The notes under the pieces were generated by a model. It was not told the DNA's origin and did no database searches. It saw nothing but the letters and a program-made list of their open reading frames with translations. From positions 143,818,721 through 143,882,720 of the forward strand of contig NC_134530.1 in assembly GCF_050624435.1 (NCBI RefSeq): 64,000 bases of DNA, in the 5' to 3' direction. Shown one piece after another: positions 36,346-57,520 of this stretch. Made by a program: the position numbers and the translations under genes. The DNA is from Tenrec ecaudatus (lineage: Eukaryota > Chordata > Mammalia > Afrosoricida > Tenrecidae). Within the stretch, counting starts at the first letter, position 1; every line of letters starts with the position of its first letter.

Positions 36346-37400
36346 ACACTGGAACACAGTGTGGGAATTGCGCCCGATCTGACCCCACCACATCGAGGCA
36401 AAACACTAAGGGCGTGCAATAGAGCAGCAAGGGGAGCAGAACAAGGAAGTCCTGAGGGAGTACCAAAAATAGTCTTGGGAGCCAGGGCGTGGCACCCCAT
36501 CAGATTCAACCTGAAAACACTCCTAAAGGTCAACAAACAGACCTTTAACTATTTACAGGCTTTCTTTTTGTCATTGGTTTGTTTTTGTTGTTGTTTTTTT
36601 CTTTTTTGTGTGTTGCTTTGTTTTAAGGAAGTCCTGAGGGAGTACCAAAAATACTTTGTTGTTTTGTCTTGTTTTTGTGCATATTATTATCTGTCAAGAG
36701 AAGATAGCTGGGATAAACAATCTGGAGGAGAAAACCTAGCTTGTGTGATCAGGAGATATCAAAGGGATCAGGTATCACTCATCATCAGAACAAAAAGTCA
36801 TATCAATTTGAATGAGGGGGAGTGTGGCATGGGGACCCAAAGCCCATCTATAGGCAACTGGACATCCCCTTACAGAAGAGTCTCAGGAAGGAGACAGCCA
36901 GTCAGTCAGGGTGCCCTGTAGCAACAATGAAACATACAACTTTCCTCTAGTTCTTAAATCTCCTCCACTATCATGATCCTAATTCTACCTTACAAATCTG
37001 GCCAGACCAGAGCATGTACACTGGTACAGATAAGAAACTGTGAAACTGGAAACATAGTGAATCCAGGACAGATAAACCCTCAGGACCAGTGGTGAGGATG
37101 GTGATACTAGGAGGGTGGAAGGAAGGTGGGGTAGAAAGGGGGAACCGATTACAAGGATCTACATATAACCCCTTCCCTGGGGAGACAGACAACAGAAAAG
37201 TGGGTGAAGAGAGACATTGGACAGTGTAAGATAAGACAAAGTGGGATGGGGAGGGAGGGGGAAATGAGCTGATACCAAGGGCTCAAGTAGAAAGAAAATG
37301 TTTTGAGAATGATGAGGGTAACACATGTACAAATGTGCTTGACACAATGGATGTATGTATGTATTGTAATGGATGAGCTCCCAGTAAAATTATTTTAAAA
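36346..37400 (+). mobile_element. Afrotherian LINE 3' region (probably L1 3' UTR), sense
   Basis: Ends gctcccagtaaaattatt at about 37376-37393. It contains a 28-base direct repeat (aaggaagtcctgagggag...) starting near 36445 and 36627, and T/G-rich low-complexity sequence at 36570-36625. The long open frame across this and the adjacent SINE is not a gene. Confidence 0.7.
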
Positions 37401-37424
37401 AATGTTACCATGTTGGAAATGCAC

Positions 37425-37505
37425 AGGAGGGCAGGACTACCCTGTCCTATAGGGTCATGAAGGGTTGAAATCAGCTCCATCGCATTGAGTCTGGTACTTT
37501 TGGTG
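37425..37505 (+). repeat. AfroSINE, 3' part
   Basis: gactaccctgtcctataggg to catcgcattgagtctggt. Confidence 0.6.
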
Positions 37506-37539
37506 TTTGGTATCTTACTATATGCTTATAACATAACGT

Positions 37540-38560
37540 AAACCCTCCTCCTGTGGTAAACCGAGGACTTGGTAGAGTGTATTTGGCTTTATTTCTACCC
37601 TTGCAACCACAGATGTGGAAAACTAGCCCTATTCTGAGAGAGAGCCTCATTGTTCTGAGATAGAAATGTTTTCAAAAGGGGGTGAAGGAAGATGCCGGAC
37701 AGGACAAGATATGACCAAATAAGAATTTATAAATTATCAAGGGCTAATGAGGGAGGAGGGAGCAGGGAGGGAGGGGAAAAAAGAGGACTTGATGCAAAGG
37801 GCTTAAGTGGAGAGCAAATGCTTTGAGAATGATGAGGGCAAAGAATGTACAGATGTGCTTTACACAACTGATGTATGTATGGATTGTGATAAGAGTTGTT
37901 TGAGTCCCTAATAAAATGTTTAAAAAAACATAATCTCAGTATCATCACACACACACACACACAAACACACACACCAAAAAAATAAAAAGAAAGAAATGTT
38001 TTCCAATGGACAAGGTCTCCAGGCTGAATAATGTGCCCCCCCACAGTAGTCCTCCGTTAAGGATAGTCATAAAGGAGCTACCATGAAAGATCAATCCTTC
38101 CTGCCTCTGGCAGCCCACTGTGCCTGTAGATGAGAACAATCAGGTTGTATAGGTGACCCGCAGTAAAATGTAGCAACCCCCTTGGGAGGGCTCAGGGGCC
38201 TTCGAGTTCAACTAGCACTAGGTCAAGACAATGTCATTTCATTGCCTGTTCATTATGACATTCGGTTATATCACCCATTGACTCCATGATATACTATGTG
38301 ATAAGTTAGCTGTGTGACCTGCCTGCCTTGTGACAGTTCTGTGAGCCCCATTATAGGTGCCCATTGGAAAATGCATTCACTATCTTGGTCCTGGCATAGG
38401 GACAAAGAGCCCCCATGCCCTGCTGTCTGCCTGTCTGTCTTTATCATTTCCCACAATTGCAAAGTTGCTCCTTGTGGGAAACAGAAAACTTTCTTCCTCG
38501 TTGCCTCCCCCGGATATATGCCAAACTTGCTACACATGCTAAATGGCTATACACTTGGAG
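37540..38560 (+). mobile_element. Unclassified repeat family Y, possibly LTR-related, split by a LINE 3' end
   Basis: Matches, in the opposite orientation, the block at about 54720-55345: shared pieces include gtggtaaaccgaggacttgg, agtcataaaggagctaccat, cctgcctctggcagcccact and cacaattgcaaagttgctcc. The LINE insertion at 37674-37991 interrupts it. It may be the front part of the LTR-like sequence that follows. Confidence 0.55.
37674..37991 (+). mobile_element. LINE 3' end insertion with target duplication
   Basis: The same LINE 3' end type as above (gggtgaaggaagatgccgg to cctaataaaatg) with an A-rich and CA-repeat tail (37948-37975). A 12-bp target duplication, agaaatgttttc, lies at 37662-37673 and 37992-38003. 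Confidence 0.75.
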
Positions 38561-39225
38561 GTCAACCAAGGTAGGTCAGGTGTTATTCTCACTAAGGGTT
38601 ATCAGCCATTTAGAGCATTCAGACTGTAGAGTCTGTCTCACCTTAAGTAGGACCCACTCCCTTTGATAAGGATAGCAGATTGTTCCCCTGAAGGAGAGCC
38701 CAGGGAGGGTGACCCACTCAAGGTGACCAAGGTCAGGCTGCCATAATGAGTTTAGGGTCCGCCCATCTTGTCACATGTATATCCCTAGTTCCTCCCCTTC
38801 CTATTGTGTACACGCCTAGCTCATCCCCTTCCTGTTACGCCTATGCCCATTGTATACCCCCCTCCTATCGCTTGTATTGCCAATTGTACAGCCCCTTCCT
38901 GTGACGTGTGTCTTTACTTGTAATTAGGGGGCATACACGCCACCAGAGATATATTAGCCTTGGTTAGTAATAAATCTCTCTCCTGCCCCCTCTGCGTGCA
39001 CTGTTCGGGGACCTGACTGCTGAGATCACAGCCATCCAGGAGGTGAGCATGCTCCCATGAAGTGTGTCTGACTTTATTTTACTCTCTCCTAGCTCTCATT
39101 CTCTATGACTTTATTGTAATCTTTATATATCTCAACCGTACAATTGCGCTTGCTAAACCTGTGATTAGTTGTTGGGGGGCTGGCTTCCCTCACAGCTCCT
39201 GAGGACCTGTTGACCTGTGGGGATC
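38561..39225 (+). mobile_element. LTR-like fossil (endogenous retrovirus, low certainty)
   Basis: Contains a TATA-like box (gagatatattag) followed by AATAAA at about 38971-38976 and a C/T-rich downstream part, the layout of an LTR promoter and polyadenylation region. Ends and family are not resolved, and no coding part is seen. Confidence 0.35.
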
Positions 39226-40370
39226 CCCTCACCCCCCACTCCCTCTATTGTTGAACCTTTAAATTTCCAATCTTCCTGTCTTAACAGCATTGTGGTAATG
39301 AATGACTTTTTTCATACTTTTCTTTTGTTGGGGGCAACTTTTCCACTCCCTCCCTCCCCCGAGTATTTTCCTGGGAGTAGAATTTGAGGGTCAAACAAAG
39401 TGAGCCTTTGTAAGACACTCGATGACATATCTATCAGTTTATACTCCTTCGTAGTTTATGCGGGGGGCTGCAGAAAGCTTTTTGGAAAGTGGAATGAACA
39501 GACTCTGGGATTTTGCCAGGAACTTTTTGAAGCCCTCTGAGATGGGTGTGCCGAACTCACCATATCTTTGCCGACATTTGGATTTTTTTCCCCCTTGCTA
39601 ATTTGATAAGCAAAATACAAGATTTGTTTTCTTTTCCATTTTATTGTTTCCTTATGAGGGGATCATCTTTTTTCCTCCCACATGGCTGGGGAGCCCATGT
39701 GCTTTGGTCTGTCCCAGGTGGGGAGAAGTAGGCAGGGCATCACTGGAGGCCGTTCCAGATGTAGGTGGAGAGCAGGGTCTAGACTCAGGATCTAGAATGC
39801 GGTGGAGGAGGAAGTTTGGGAAGGAGTGTGCATAATGAAAACTGAGGATCTGGATAAAACAGCTTCAGTATAAACAGCCGTGTGGGCGAAGGACTCACAA
39901 GTGGGAAACTGGTAAGTCTCATAGAGAGCCCGTTCTCAATGTTGTTGATCTACTTAATTATGTGGCAGGGGTGGGGCTGCTGACGGCGGTATAACTGCAG
40001 CTCCCTCCACAGTCCAACTTCACTTCCTCAGAGGCAGGCTAATCAACCCACGAGGGCGGAGGCCTAGGACACGAGGGTGGTAATAACTCGCGGCTCCGCT
40101 ATATTTATTAGCTCATTCATCCCCGTCACTAGATAAAACCAGTTGAGATCAAAAGGGCATCAGCTACTCAGATGTCAAGCTTAGAAGGCAGGAAGGTCAA
40201 ATGGACGCTGGAACCTGGGGGAGAAGTGGATGTGAGCTGCACTGGGGATTCCAATCCACGGCACTAAACAAGCCGAGTATGAACCGTTGGATGGGAAACT
40301 GATCTGCTCTGTAAAAACTCTCGTCTCCTCCCAGTCAAGTTAAAAGGAAGCTGAAATAACCAGTCAACTC
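39226..40370. other. Intergenic upstream of AMPD2
   Basis: No gene or clear repeat recognised apart from the MIR that follows. The sequence becomes GC-richer toward 40.5 kb. Confidence 0.4.
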
Positions 40371-40371
40371 G

Positions 40372-40470
40372 TTACATTTTACAGGCAAAATAAAAGCACA
40401 CCGAAATAACTTGCCCGACCGCATCAGGTAGCTCAGTGAGGGACCTTGATTTGGACATGGGGTGATTTAG
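40372..40470 (-). repeat. MIR SINE fragment
   Basis: Reverse-orientation MIR: attttacaggcaaaataa ... ataacttgcccgaccgcatcaggtagctcagtgagg follows the MIR tail pattern. Confidence 0.55.
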
Positions 40471-40779
40471 CTACAGAGCCTAAACTCAACCACCAATTAC
40501 CTGAAATAAACGTGGAGAGGGGAGCCAGGACAGCAGCGCACCCCGGCCCACCTACACCCGTCAAAGGAAAACAGATGGCCCACAATTGGAGCGCTGTCCT
40601 ACCAGCCTGCTTAGAGTGAAGTCTGGGGTAGTAGCCCGCACCAGACGCGCTGCCCTCGTTTCTGATGCAGGACCACCCCATAGGGCATGAACGGGCGCTG
40701 ACCTTGGGCCAAGCCCTCTGCGAAGGGGATTTTATGTTGAAGCCCCCCAATAACCCCTGCACGAGCCCATCCCATCTCA

Positions 40780-41315
40780 CACGGATGAGGGAGGTAGCGG
40801 GCACAGAGTCCAGGACCGGGGCCCAGCCAAGCCGACCGGTGCGTGGAGGCTGGCCACGTGGCGCTGGGAAGAGGGAAACCTGGCGGGGGCGGGGCCGGCC
40901 TGGCGGGGGCGGGGCGGGGGGCGGGGCCCGGCACTGCACAGACCCGGCTTCTGGTGGGGTCGCACCTGTTGCGCGCCGCTCGCCCGCGCAGTCCGAGTCC
41001 GCAGAGCGGACCCCGGATACCCAGAGCGCTGAGACGCGGGACGAGTTCCGGGTCCGGCTCCCGGCGGAGCACGTGGCTTGACCGGCTCAGTGCCGGGCTG
41101 GGGGCCTGGACGCCGGGGTTTCCCGAGGCCATTCCAGCCGCCGAGGTCGCCGGGAGCCTCCGCGCTTTAGCTGGCAGTTCTGAAAGGCTGCCCTACTTCC
41201 CCCGCTGCCTGCCAGAGAGGGGCCCTTGGAGCAGAGGGCGGTCTGGACCCGGGTTCCAGGCTCCGCAGACCCTCTCGGGGAGCCCCCCCCCCCAGAGTCC
41301 CTTGGGGCTTGCAGT
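40780..41315 (+). promoter_or_regulatory. AMPD2: AMPD2 CpG island and upstream promoter with clustered GC boxes
   Basis: Dense CpG sequence. At 40880-40930 at least four GC boxes (GGGGCGGGG type) cluster, including two copies of cctggcgggggcgggg. No TATA box is seen. It leads directly into alternative first exon 1a, so this is probably the housekeeping AMPD2 promoter. The G-runs could also form quadruplex structures. Confidence 0.65.
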
Positions 41316-41325
41316 ATGACCCCAG
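41316..41325 (+). CDS. AMPD2: AMPD2 alternative first coding exon 1a
   Basis: ATGACCCCAG followed by a consensus GTGAGT donor at 41326. Splicing to exon 2 at 45743 stays in frame and gives [15 protein letters not shown], predicting 799 residues; this corresponds to the 798-residue human isoform. The coding part is only 10 bases; its 5' UTR lies in the CpG island. Confidence 0.6.
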
Positions 41326-42217
41326 GTGAGTGCGTGCGTGTGCGTATGCTTGTGTTAGCGGGAGGCTCTCCGGGATATTGCTGTGGCCACAGTGACAGGA
41401 GGTGGGGTGCGTGGGGGAGGGTCTCAGCACAGCCTCCAGGAGCGAGGCAAGCTAATTAGCTCCTTCCTAATTGAGAAGGAGCGTCTGAGTGTGCAGAGAG
41501 ACAGGGAAACCTTAGAAGCAGCTGAGGTCTCCTTCCCAGACCCCCAGAGAGCAGCTTCTGCCAACCGTGGAATTTTCCCAAGACGGCCCCTCCCGACGCG
41601 CTGGTTCCCCGTTCTATTGGCCCCCTCCTCCCGAGCTGGGCCACCCCCGGAGCTGGGGGTCAGACACGTTAATAAAAGGGAGCTTTGCCCGCAGAGGGGC
41701 TCAGTGTCCAGGGAGCACCCCAGGACGCCTGCCCTGAGAACATGTCCTGTCCTGGGAGGCAGGGACCGGATTCCTGTTTATCTTTTTCTATCGGGCTGGC
41801 TGGACCAGCCAACCTGGACTTTGGCTCCCTCGCTCAGGAGCCCTGGCAAGGGGTGGAGGTGCCGGCAGGGCTGGGGAGAGCGCTGGGGGTTGGTCCTTTC
41901 CCATCTTGTTTTCTCGGCGCACCCACTCCCAGTTCCACCCCCACCCCGGCCCAGCCAGTCTACCGCGTCACTCCGGGAACTGAGGAGGAGGGAGGAGTGG
42001 GGGGGAGACATCAGGGGCGGGATGGAGGCCCCGCTCTCTGAGGTTGCCAAGACAACATCAGAAATCAAGGCCAGGGCCTCTTCCGCCCGCCAGGCCTCGG
42101 CTTCCTGCATCAGTCACTCCCGCTGGGGGCGGGGCAGAGGGAGGGGTTGGATGTGGCAGAGCGAGGCCCCTGCCGGAGCCGCTCAGACTGCCCCCCATTG
42201 TCACTGCCGCCCCAGCC

Positions 42218-51316
<9,099 letters not shown>

Positions 51317-51960
51317 GCCGACCAGCCCTGTCCACTGCGCCCGTGTTGTGACCATGCCTCGTTCCCAAGCTCCGCCCCTCACGCCCAGGTCTCTGCATGT
51401 CTCCGTTATTTCGTGTGTTGTCCTGTGCATGTCTGACCACGTAGCTGTCCCTGTGTCACCCCGAGGGAGCCACACCCAGGAATCTGCTGCTGCCCGATGG
51501 GTGGCCGGGCTTCAGACTGGAGGGCTGGCCCCGCCCTGCTCCCTCAAACCTCAGTGGCCGGCCAGGGCGGGGCCGGTGGGGGTGGGGGCACTATGCTGCC
51601 TGGTCCCCAGGGGGTGGACTCTGACCGTGGAGGTGCTGGGGCAGGACCCCCATACCCCACCCCTGGCCTCTGCCACGTCACTGCCCCCAGAGCCCCTCTC
51701 CGTGTCCTTCCTCCAATCCGTGTGCACCTCTGGTGCCAGCTTCCTGTGCCTCTGTGGGAGGGGCAGCACCCTGCACTGTGTGTCCATGGCTCCCGAGGCT
51801 GGGTCAGCCACCAGCCCTGGAGGTGGCCTCCCTAGGACGGGGCCAGATCCCGGCAGCCTGGTGTGTCGCATTCCCACCGAGGGCTTTGCTGTGAAACAGT
51901 GTTTGATACAGTCCTGTCTTTCCGAGTGCATGACAAATAAAGATTATTTAAGTAATGCGG
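51317..51960 (+). other. AMPD2: AMPD2 3' UTR
   Basis: About 640 bases from the stop codon to the poly(A) site, GC-rich and without recognised repeats. Confidence 0.8.
51936..51941 (+). terminator. AMPD2: AMPD2 polyadenylation signal (AATAAA)
   Basis: Canonical hexamer in gacaaataaagattat, followed by a GT-rich downstream element (gggtctctgttggg) at about 51967. Cleavage is expected near 51955-51965. Confidence 0.85.
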
Positions 51961-51965
51961 CTGGC

Positions 51966-52989
51966 CGGGTCTCTGTTGGGAGGGGAGCGGTCTGCCCAGG
52001 CCCTTGAGGGCAGGGTTCCTGGAACACTTAGAATGGAGCTTTCTGGGGAGAGCGCCTGGGCTGGCTGATGTACCTCTGCAAATGGGAATTGGCAGGGGGA
52101 GGAGATGGGGGGAAGCGGTGGTGGTGAGGGGCCCACAGGAGCCTGCATCCACCTTGTGCCCCAAGTTACATCCCTGCCACAGTAGCACGGTGGGGGTGGC
52201 ATCCCCTCTGTGCCCCCACCTACAGCTCTCAGGACAGCTGAGTAGATGTGGGATGGGTCCTTAAAAGCAGACCTGAAGCTTTGGGGACACAACTGGCAGG
52301 GTTGGGGGGGGGGTGGTACATGGTGTAAATCGCTCCACGTTCGGGAGATTGTATTAAGGTTTGGGGCAAGCTGGTGCATTCTGAATGGATCCTTAACCAA
52401 CTTGGGTCTGCCCCATGCCTCATTACCAGGAATTAAGGTTTCTGGGGTGCCTCCTTGGGCACAGAGGTCAAAGGAAGCTGGGGTGTGTCCTGTATGCGCA
52501 GGATCTGAGCCACAGAGAAGTCTGGGGCTGCTGCTGCTGCCCCTTGGAGCCACCTGCAGCCGTGGTGGGAAGACAGGCCACGGCTTCGGGGACAACCAAC
52601 CGCCCGAGAGCAGCGGGAACCTGTGTGTAATTGAAGGCTGTGTGGGAGCTGTGTGGGAGCTCCTCTACCCCAGTCCTGCACACACCAGGGGAGGGTGGGT
52701 CTGCCTCTGGCCCTGTGCCCCTCAGCGGGAACCCGCCATACCCTAAGCACTCCTGATCCCGTGGTTGAGACCCAGGGTCCATCCCAGAGGCCTCCCCTGC
52801 CAGACCTAAAGTCACAAGACCAGGAAAACCCTTCGAGCCCGCCTCGTGGCGCGGCGTGTCTCAGGGTGGAACCGGGTTCTCCACAAGTGCTTGGTGCTAA
52901 TGCCCAACACCAGTCATGGAGGCCGATGGCCAGGCCTTCCTTACACGCCACCATTAATGGAATTTGAACCCGCAAGCATGCAGGTTAGC
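51966..52989. other. Intergenic downstream of AMPD2
   Basis: No gene recognised. Open frames here come from GC-rich sequence. A worn SINE-like piece may lie at about 52880-52985. Confidence 0.4.
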
Positions 52990-52994
52990 TGCAG

Positions 52995-53551
52995 TGATAG
53001 TTAGGCTGTGTGTGAATTTGGGCCAGAATTCTCAGTTGTGTGACAGTTGATGCCTCCTTTGTCCTGTGACCGTACACGTGAACAACTCCATTGCTCTGGG
53101 CAACAAGGCAGTTGCAAGAGGAATGGGTGGAGCTCAGCCCTTGCTAAGGTCACCGTTCTCGGGGTGCTTCCTTGGGTGTTGTGTGCTTCACACATCAGTA
53201 CACAACGTGCAGAACTTCCTTGTACTTGCTGGCCGGGATCCTGCAACTGGCTTGGCACGGGCAGTGCTCTGCCATGTCGCTGACTCGGGGAGTTGTTAGT
53301 GGCTGGGCATATTGCCTGTTGACAAGGGACTCACTTGATTCTGCCTCCACTGGCCTGCACTCTCCCTGCTGCCTAGTTCCTTGGCCCCCTGTGCTTGCGT
53401 GATTGGGACGGGCCTCCAGTGTAGCATCTTTCCATGTACGTAAGCTGGACTGGGTTTGCCTGCTCTCCTGATGTGAGCTGCACCCGGCATGAATGTAATG
53501 TGTAAATATATATCACTGGTATTGCTTCTCTAAAGAACCCAGCCTAACACA
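52995..53551 (-). mobile_element. LTR of family Z or relative (fossil)
   Basis: The - strand starts TGTGTTAGGCTGGGTTCTTT and ends CCTAACTATCA, the terminal pattern of the copies at 58394 and 58994, with a similar length (557 bp). The interior is only loosely similar and no clean target duplication is visible. Confidence 0.45.
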
Positions 53552-53589
53552 AATAGCCAAAAGCAAACTGCCAGCAATTGTAGGGATGG

Positions 53590-53722
53590 CCTCAACTGCC
53601 ATCTGGTCAATTCTGGTTCACGGTGACCCCTCCTAGCCACTTCGGTGCCGTAGAACTGAGTGTTAAGAGCTGATGATGCCTGAGACTGGGCACCACTGGC
53701 TGGTTTCCTGGAGCAGAAACAG
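53590..53722 (-). repeat. AfroSINE remnant, antisense
   Basis: tggcctcaactgccatctgg then cacggtgacccctcc; strongly diverged. Confidence 0.35.
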
Positions 53723-54565
53723 GCTCAGGAGGTGAAGGGGCCTGAGGGAGGACCTGGACTAGAGTTCAGCGGCTCAGCCCCCAGCCCTCTCCTCCTCTTC
53801 CCTCAACTCCAAGGAATGGTGCTTTCCAAGGGGAAGGGAACGTGAGAAGGTGCGAATGTACTTAATCACAGTGCTGCCTACTCTCCATCTACGATACAAG
53901 ATCGGAAGATCTTTCTAGAAGATCCCTTGAAGGCTAGAACTCTGTCCCTTGATGGCGCTCAGGCCAGTGGGGGCTCCCTGTTTGCTCCTGGAATTTGGTG
54001 TTGAGAGACGCCCCGATTCCGTTTGTGTCGTCCCTGCTGTGTTCTCAGTGTGTTCTGAGGCTGAGCTCTGAGATCACGACCGGAGTTTCTTAGCGAGCAA
54101 ACCGCGATTTGTTTGAGCAACTTGATTCTGGAGGTTCGGTTTCTCAGAACTTTCCCTCAAGCATGACAGCCTTAAAAGAGTGAAGCCTTCGCGCTTTTTC
54201 CTATCTGAAAAGAAAGTGCCATGATCAAAGAAATCCAGGAAATGTAGAAAAATGGGAAGAAAACTATCTCACTCAGAATCTATCAACATCACCCAATATG
54301 TGCTCATCTCCCACTGCACCCCCAGATCTACTTATGTATTTTAATGTCCATATACTCCTTTCAGCCTTTTCTGAAAAGGTTCTTTAAGAGTTGAGACCGT
54401 ACGTACGGCTTTGTGCATTTAAGATCATTTCTACATTTCACGTTGCATTAAAACACCCTGCAAATAACACTGTAATTACTATGCACAGTCTATTGTGAGC
54501 CCCACTGTAATTTGCCCTCACAGCTCTCATCTAGCGAGTAACTGGGCTGGTATCCCAGGCAGCAT
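53723..54565. other. Intergenic, nothing recognised
   Basis: AT-richer single-copy-looking sequence without exons or named repeats. Confidence 0.35.
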
Positions 54566-54567
54566 TG

Positions 54568-54715
54568 CTACCTCTGGAGTCAGGCCTCCTGGGCTTGCCT
54601 TTTCTTCCCCCGCCCCCACCCACTCTGGCTGTGTGACCTTGGGCAGTTGCTTCCCCTCTCGGCACCCCCGCTTCTCACTTGTTTCATAGAAATAATACAA
54701 CTTTCCTTGTCAAGG
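54568..54715 (+). repeat. MIR SINE
   Basis: Core ctggctgtgtgaccttgggc then agttgcttcccctctcggc and ttgtttcatagaaataataca, the standard MIR order. Confidence 0.8.
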
Positions 54716-54719
54716 GTTT

Positions 54720-55345
54720 GGGTCCCAGTGGGTCCTCAGGAGCAACTCTGCAATTGTGGAAAATAATACAGACAGACAGTAGGCCACAGGAGCACCATAT
54801 CCCTAGCTCAGGCCAAAGAGTGAATGTATTTTCCAGTGGGTATCGATATTGAGGCTTACAGATCTTTCAAAAGGCACAGTGTCTCAGTGCACTTATCCAT
54901 AGTCAGCGGGGAATATCGTAAGCGGGTAGCATAATAAACCAGCAATGAGGTGAGTCATGTCTTGACCTTGAGCTTAGTGACCTAGAACGACCCTGAGCCC
55001 TCCCCAGGGGTGGCTATCTACAAGCCGCATCAGAAAAGGATGTCAGAGTTTGCAACATTTTGCAGTGAGTTGAGCTATAGAACCGGAGTGTCCTCTGCAG
55101 GTAGCCGCCAGGCGTAGTGGGCTGCCAGAGGCAGGACTGATTCGGCTTTCATGGTAGCTCCTTTATGACTACTCCTTAAGGAGGGTGACTAATGGCGGGG
55201 AGGCGGGGCACATGCATTTGAAAGCATCTCCATCTTGGAGCTATGGAGATCTTTTTCAAAATAGGGCCAGTTTTTCATGCCCGTGGTAATAAGCGTAGAA
55301 ATAAGGCCAAATACACTCATCCAAGTCCTCCGTTTACCACATTCC
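54720..55345 (-). mobile_element. Unclassified repeat family Y, antisense copy
   Basis: The uninterrupted counterpart of 37540-38560. Read on the - strand it gives gtggtaaacggaggacttgg, agtcataaaggagctaccat, cctgcctctggcagcccact, and a cacaattgcagagttgctcc end. Possibly an LTR or other non-coding part of a retroelement. Confidence 0.6.
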
Positions 55346-55463
55346 TCAAAGTGTTAATTTGGGATTTATTAACCATCTGATACACAGCACTCAGTAAGCT
55401 GTCAGTAAACATTAGCGATCGTTACCATTGCTTAGTTCATGACCCTAGTCTCGATGCCCAAAG

Positions 55464-55678
55464 GGAGTCCTGGGGGCACAACAGCCAGGCCTTTGGTTAC
55501 TAACCCAAAGATTGGGATTTCAAACCCACCCAGTGGCTCTGCAGGCAGGCCCCTGGCCACCCGCTCCCATAAAGCTTGCAGCCCAGGGAACCCCATGGGG
55601 CAGTTCTACTGAGTCACATGAGGTCACTGCGTGTTGGAACCATCCCGACCCACCAATGAAATTCAACAACAAACAAGC
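55464..55678 (+). repeat. AfroSINE
   Basis: agggagtcctgggggcacaa to atgaaattcaacaacaaac; A-rich tail. Confidence 0.7.
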
Positions 55679-55842
55679 CCAACCCCACCGCCATGGACTC
55701 AGTGCTAACCCAGCGACCCTATGAGTTTCAGAGGCTGTCAGTCTTTAAGACAGTCTCATTTTCCTTTCTTGGAACTGCTGGTGGGTTTGAACCCCCAACT
55801 TGAGGTCAGCTCTCCAACCAGAGTTCCTACTAGTTACCAGGT
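55679..55842 (-). repeat. AfroSINE, antisense
   Basis: ccaccgccatggactcagtg to ccaaccagagttcctac; back-to-back with the previous sense copy. Confidence 0.75.
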
Positions 55843-56929
55843 CCAAACTATCGATGCTTTTGATACAAATGGAGCTGCTCTAGGGCACCCCACTCCAGCT
55901 CCCTCAGCAGTGGAGGCATGCTGGGCGGCCCCGATGTAAACAGGTTTGAAGTTGGATCATCCCCTGCCTGTGAGGTGTGTGTGCAGGAAGAATGAATTCA
56001 AACAATTGGTTGGCTTTAAAAGGCTCCAAACTGCATAAGAGAACAGGCAAACCAACCTGCCTCCTTCAGCCACCCTTGTAAGGCTGCCCAGCAGGGTCCA
56101 CCCCAGGCCACACCTCACCCTACTCTACCCATGGGGGCCCCCTCCCCAGGACCACCTCCCTGGAGAGTGGAGGGGAGCAGGTGGGGAGTGGCAGTGTCCC
56201 CGAGACTGGGGGTGTGGAGCTTGACTAGGGTTCCGGGAATCCTGTGATTGCAAATCCAGCCTCAGAGCATTCACCCCCTCCAGGTGTCACATTGGGTCAA
56301 ACTCCAAAAGCGGTGCCAACCATTGACAACCCTGCCACCCGGACCAAATTGGGAACACAATGGCCCCAAGTCAGTATGACCCAGGTCAGTTGGGGTGGGG
56401 GGTTCTGCATTGCTGGACTGTGTGTAGGGGCCTGAGGAGGTGTGTGTCCCCTGACTTTGAGGGAAGACCAGGAAAATTGGGGCAGGCTGGGGGCTGGGAA
56501 GAAAAACTACAGGGGCTGAAAAAGAGGGACAAAGTGAAGTGAAATGGCAAACTCTTCAATTAAAGGTCTTCGGAGAAGTACATGTCAACTTTGATAGCTG
56601 TTTAATGTCCGTCCACACAAATTGTCAGGATATTTGAAAACAATTTGTAAGCTGGGGCTTTGGCGGGCGTTTCAGAGGATGCAGATGACTGAAGAGAAAT
56701 CATGGCCAATAGACAGTGAAGTCCCTTCTGCAGACTCCAATAACCTGAGACGCACCCCTGCGAACTCGCTCTTAAAGCGATGAAGAATGGGTGCTGTGCC
56801 GTGTGTAGGAACTGGGGCGGGGCCTGGGGCGTGAGCTGTGTGCTGCTGCTGCGTGTGTCCCGCGTGGACTGGGACTCTGCCCAGTGCAGTAGAGGAGGCC
56901 TGACCCCCCCTGGAGGCCTTTCTTCCCTC
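55843..56929. other. Intergenic, nothing recognised
   Basis: No exon or clear repeat seen, although several short frames are open. Confidence 0.35.
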
Positions 56930-57100
56930 TGCCATCGAGCTCATTTGACTCATGGGACCCTGCATAGGGTTTCTGAGACGGTCCGTGCTCATGGGGGCAC
57001 ACAGCCTCATCTTTTCCCCTTGGAGGGGCTGGGGGGTTTGAACCACGGACCTTGTGGTTAGCAGCCTAGTGCTTGTCCCACAGGCCACTCAGGTCTTTTT
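56930..57100 (-). repeat. AfroSINE, antisense
   Basis: catcgagctcatttgactca to aggccactcaggtcttttt. Confidence 0.65.
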
Positions 57101-57520
57101 GACTGGCTGTCCTCTCCTGGACGCAGGTGCCAGGTTTTTCTCCCGCAGAACCACTGGGTGGGTCAAAGCCCCACCCTGCCTGGGTTAGTAGCTGAATTGT
57201 CTGGGCCCCAGGACTCTTTAGAGCTGTGCAAACGGCCTTCTTCTTTCCACTGAAACCAATTTTATTCCAACGCATCAGACAACAGTTTGGGGGGAAGATG
57301 AGGAGACAGATGAATAACTAAGAGGGAGTGAAAGTTCCCAAAGTCAGGAATGGGATCAATCCAGTGAGGAATGTTTTTAATTGGGAGTCCCGTCTCATTC
57401 TGGTTCTGACAGCGCTGCTCTCTGGAAGCTTTGGTCCGCAGGCCCTGTGGTCTGTGTCCGTTCCTCTGCTCAGGGTCTGTCGGCTGTTCCCGCCTTTGGC
57501 TGTTGAGACTTGGGCTGCAG

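Noticed and set aside
36127-36921. 264-codon open frame on the + strand
   Set aside because: Runs across an AfroSINE and a LINE 3' UTR; not a gene.
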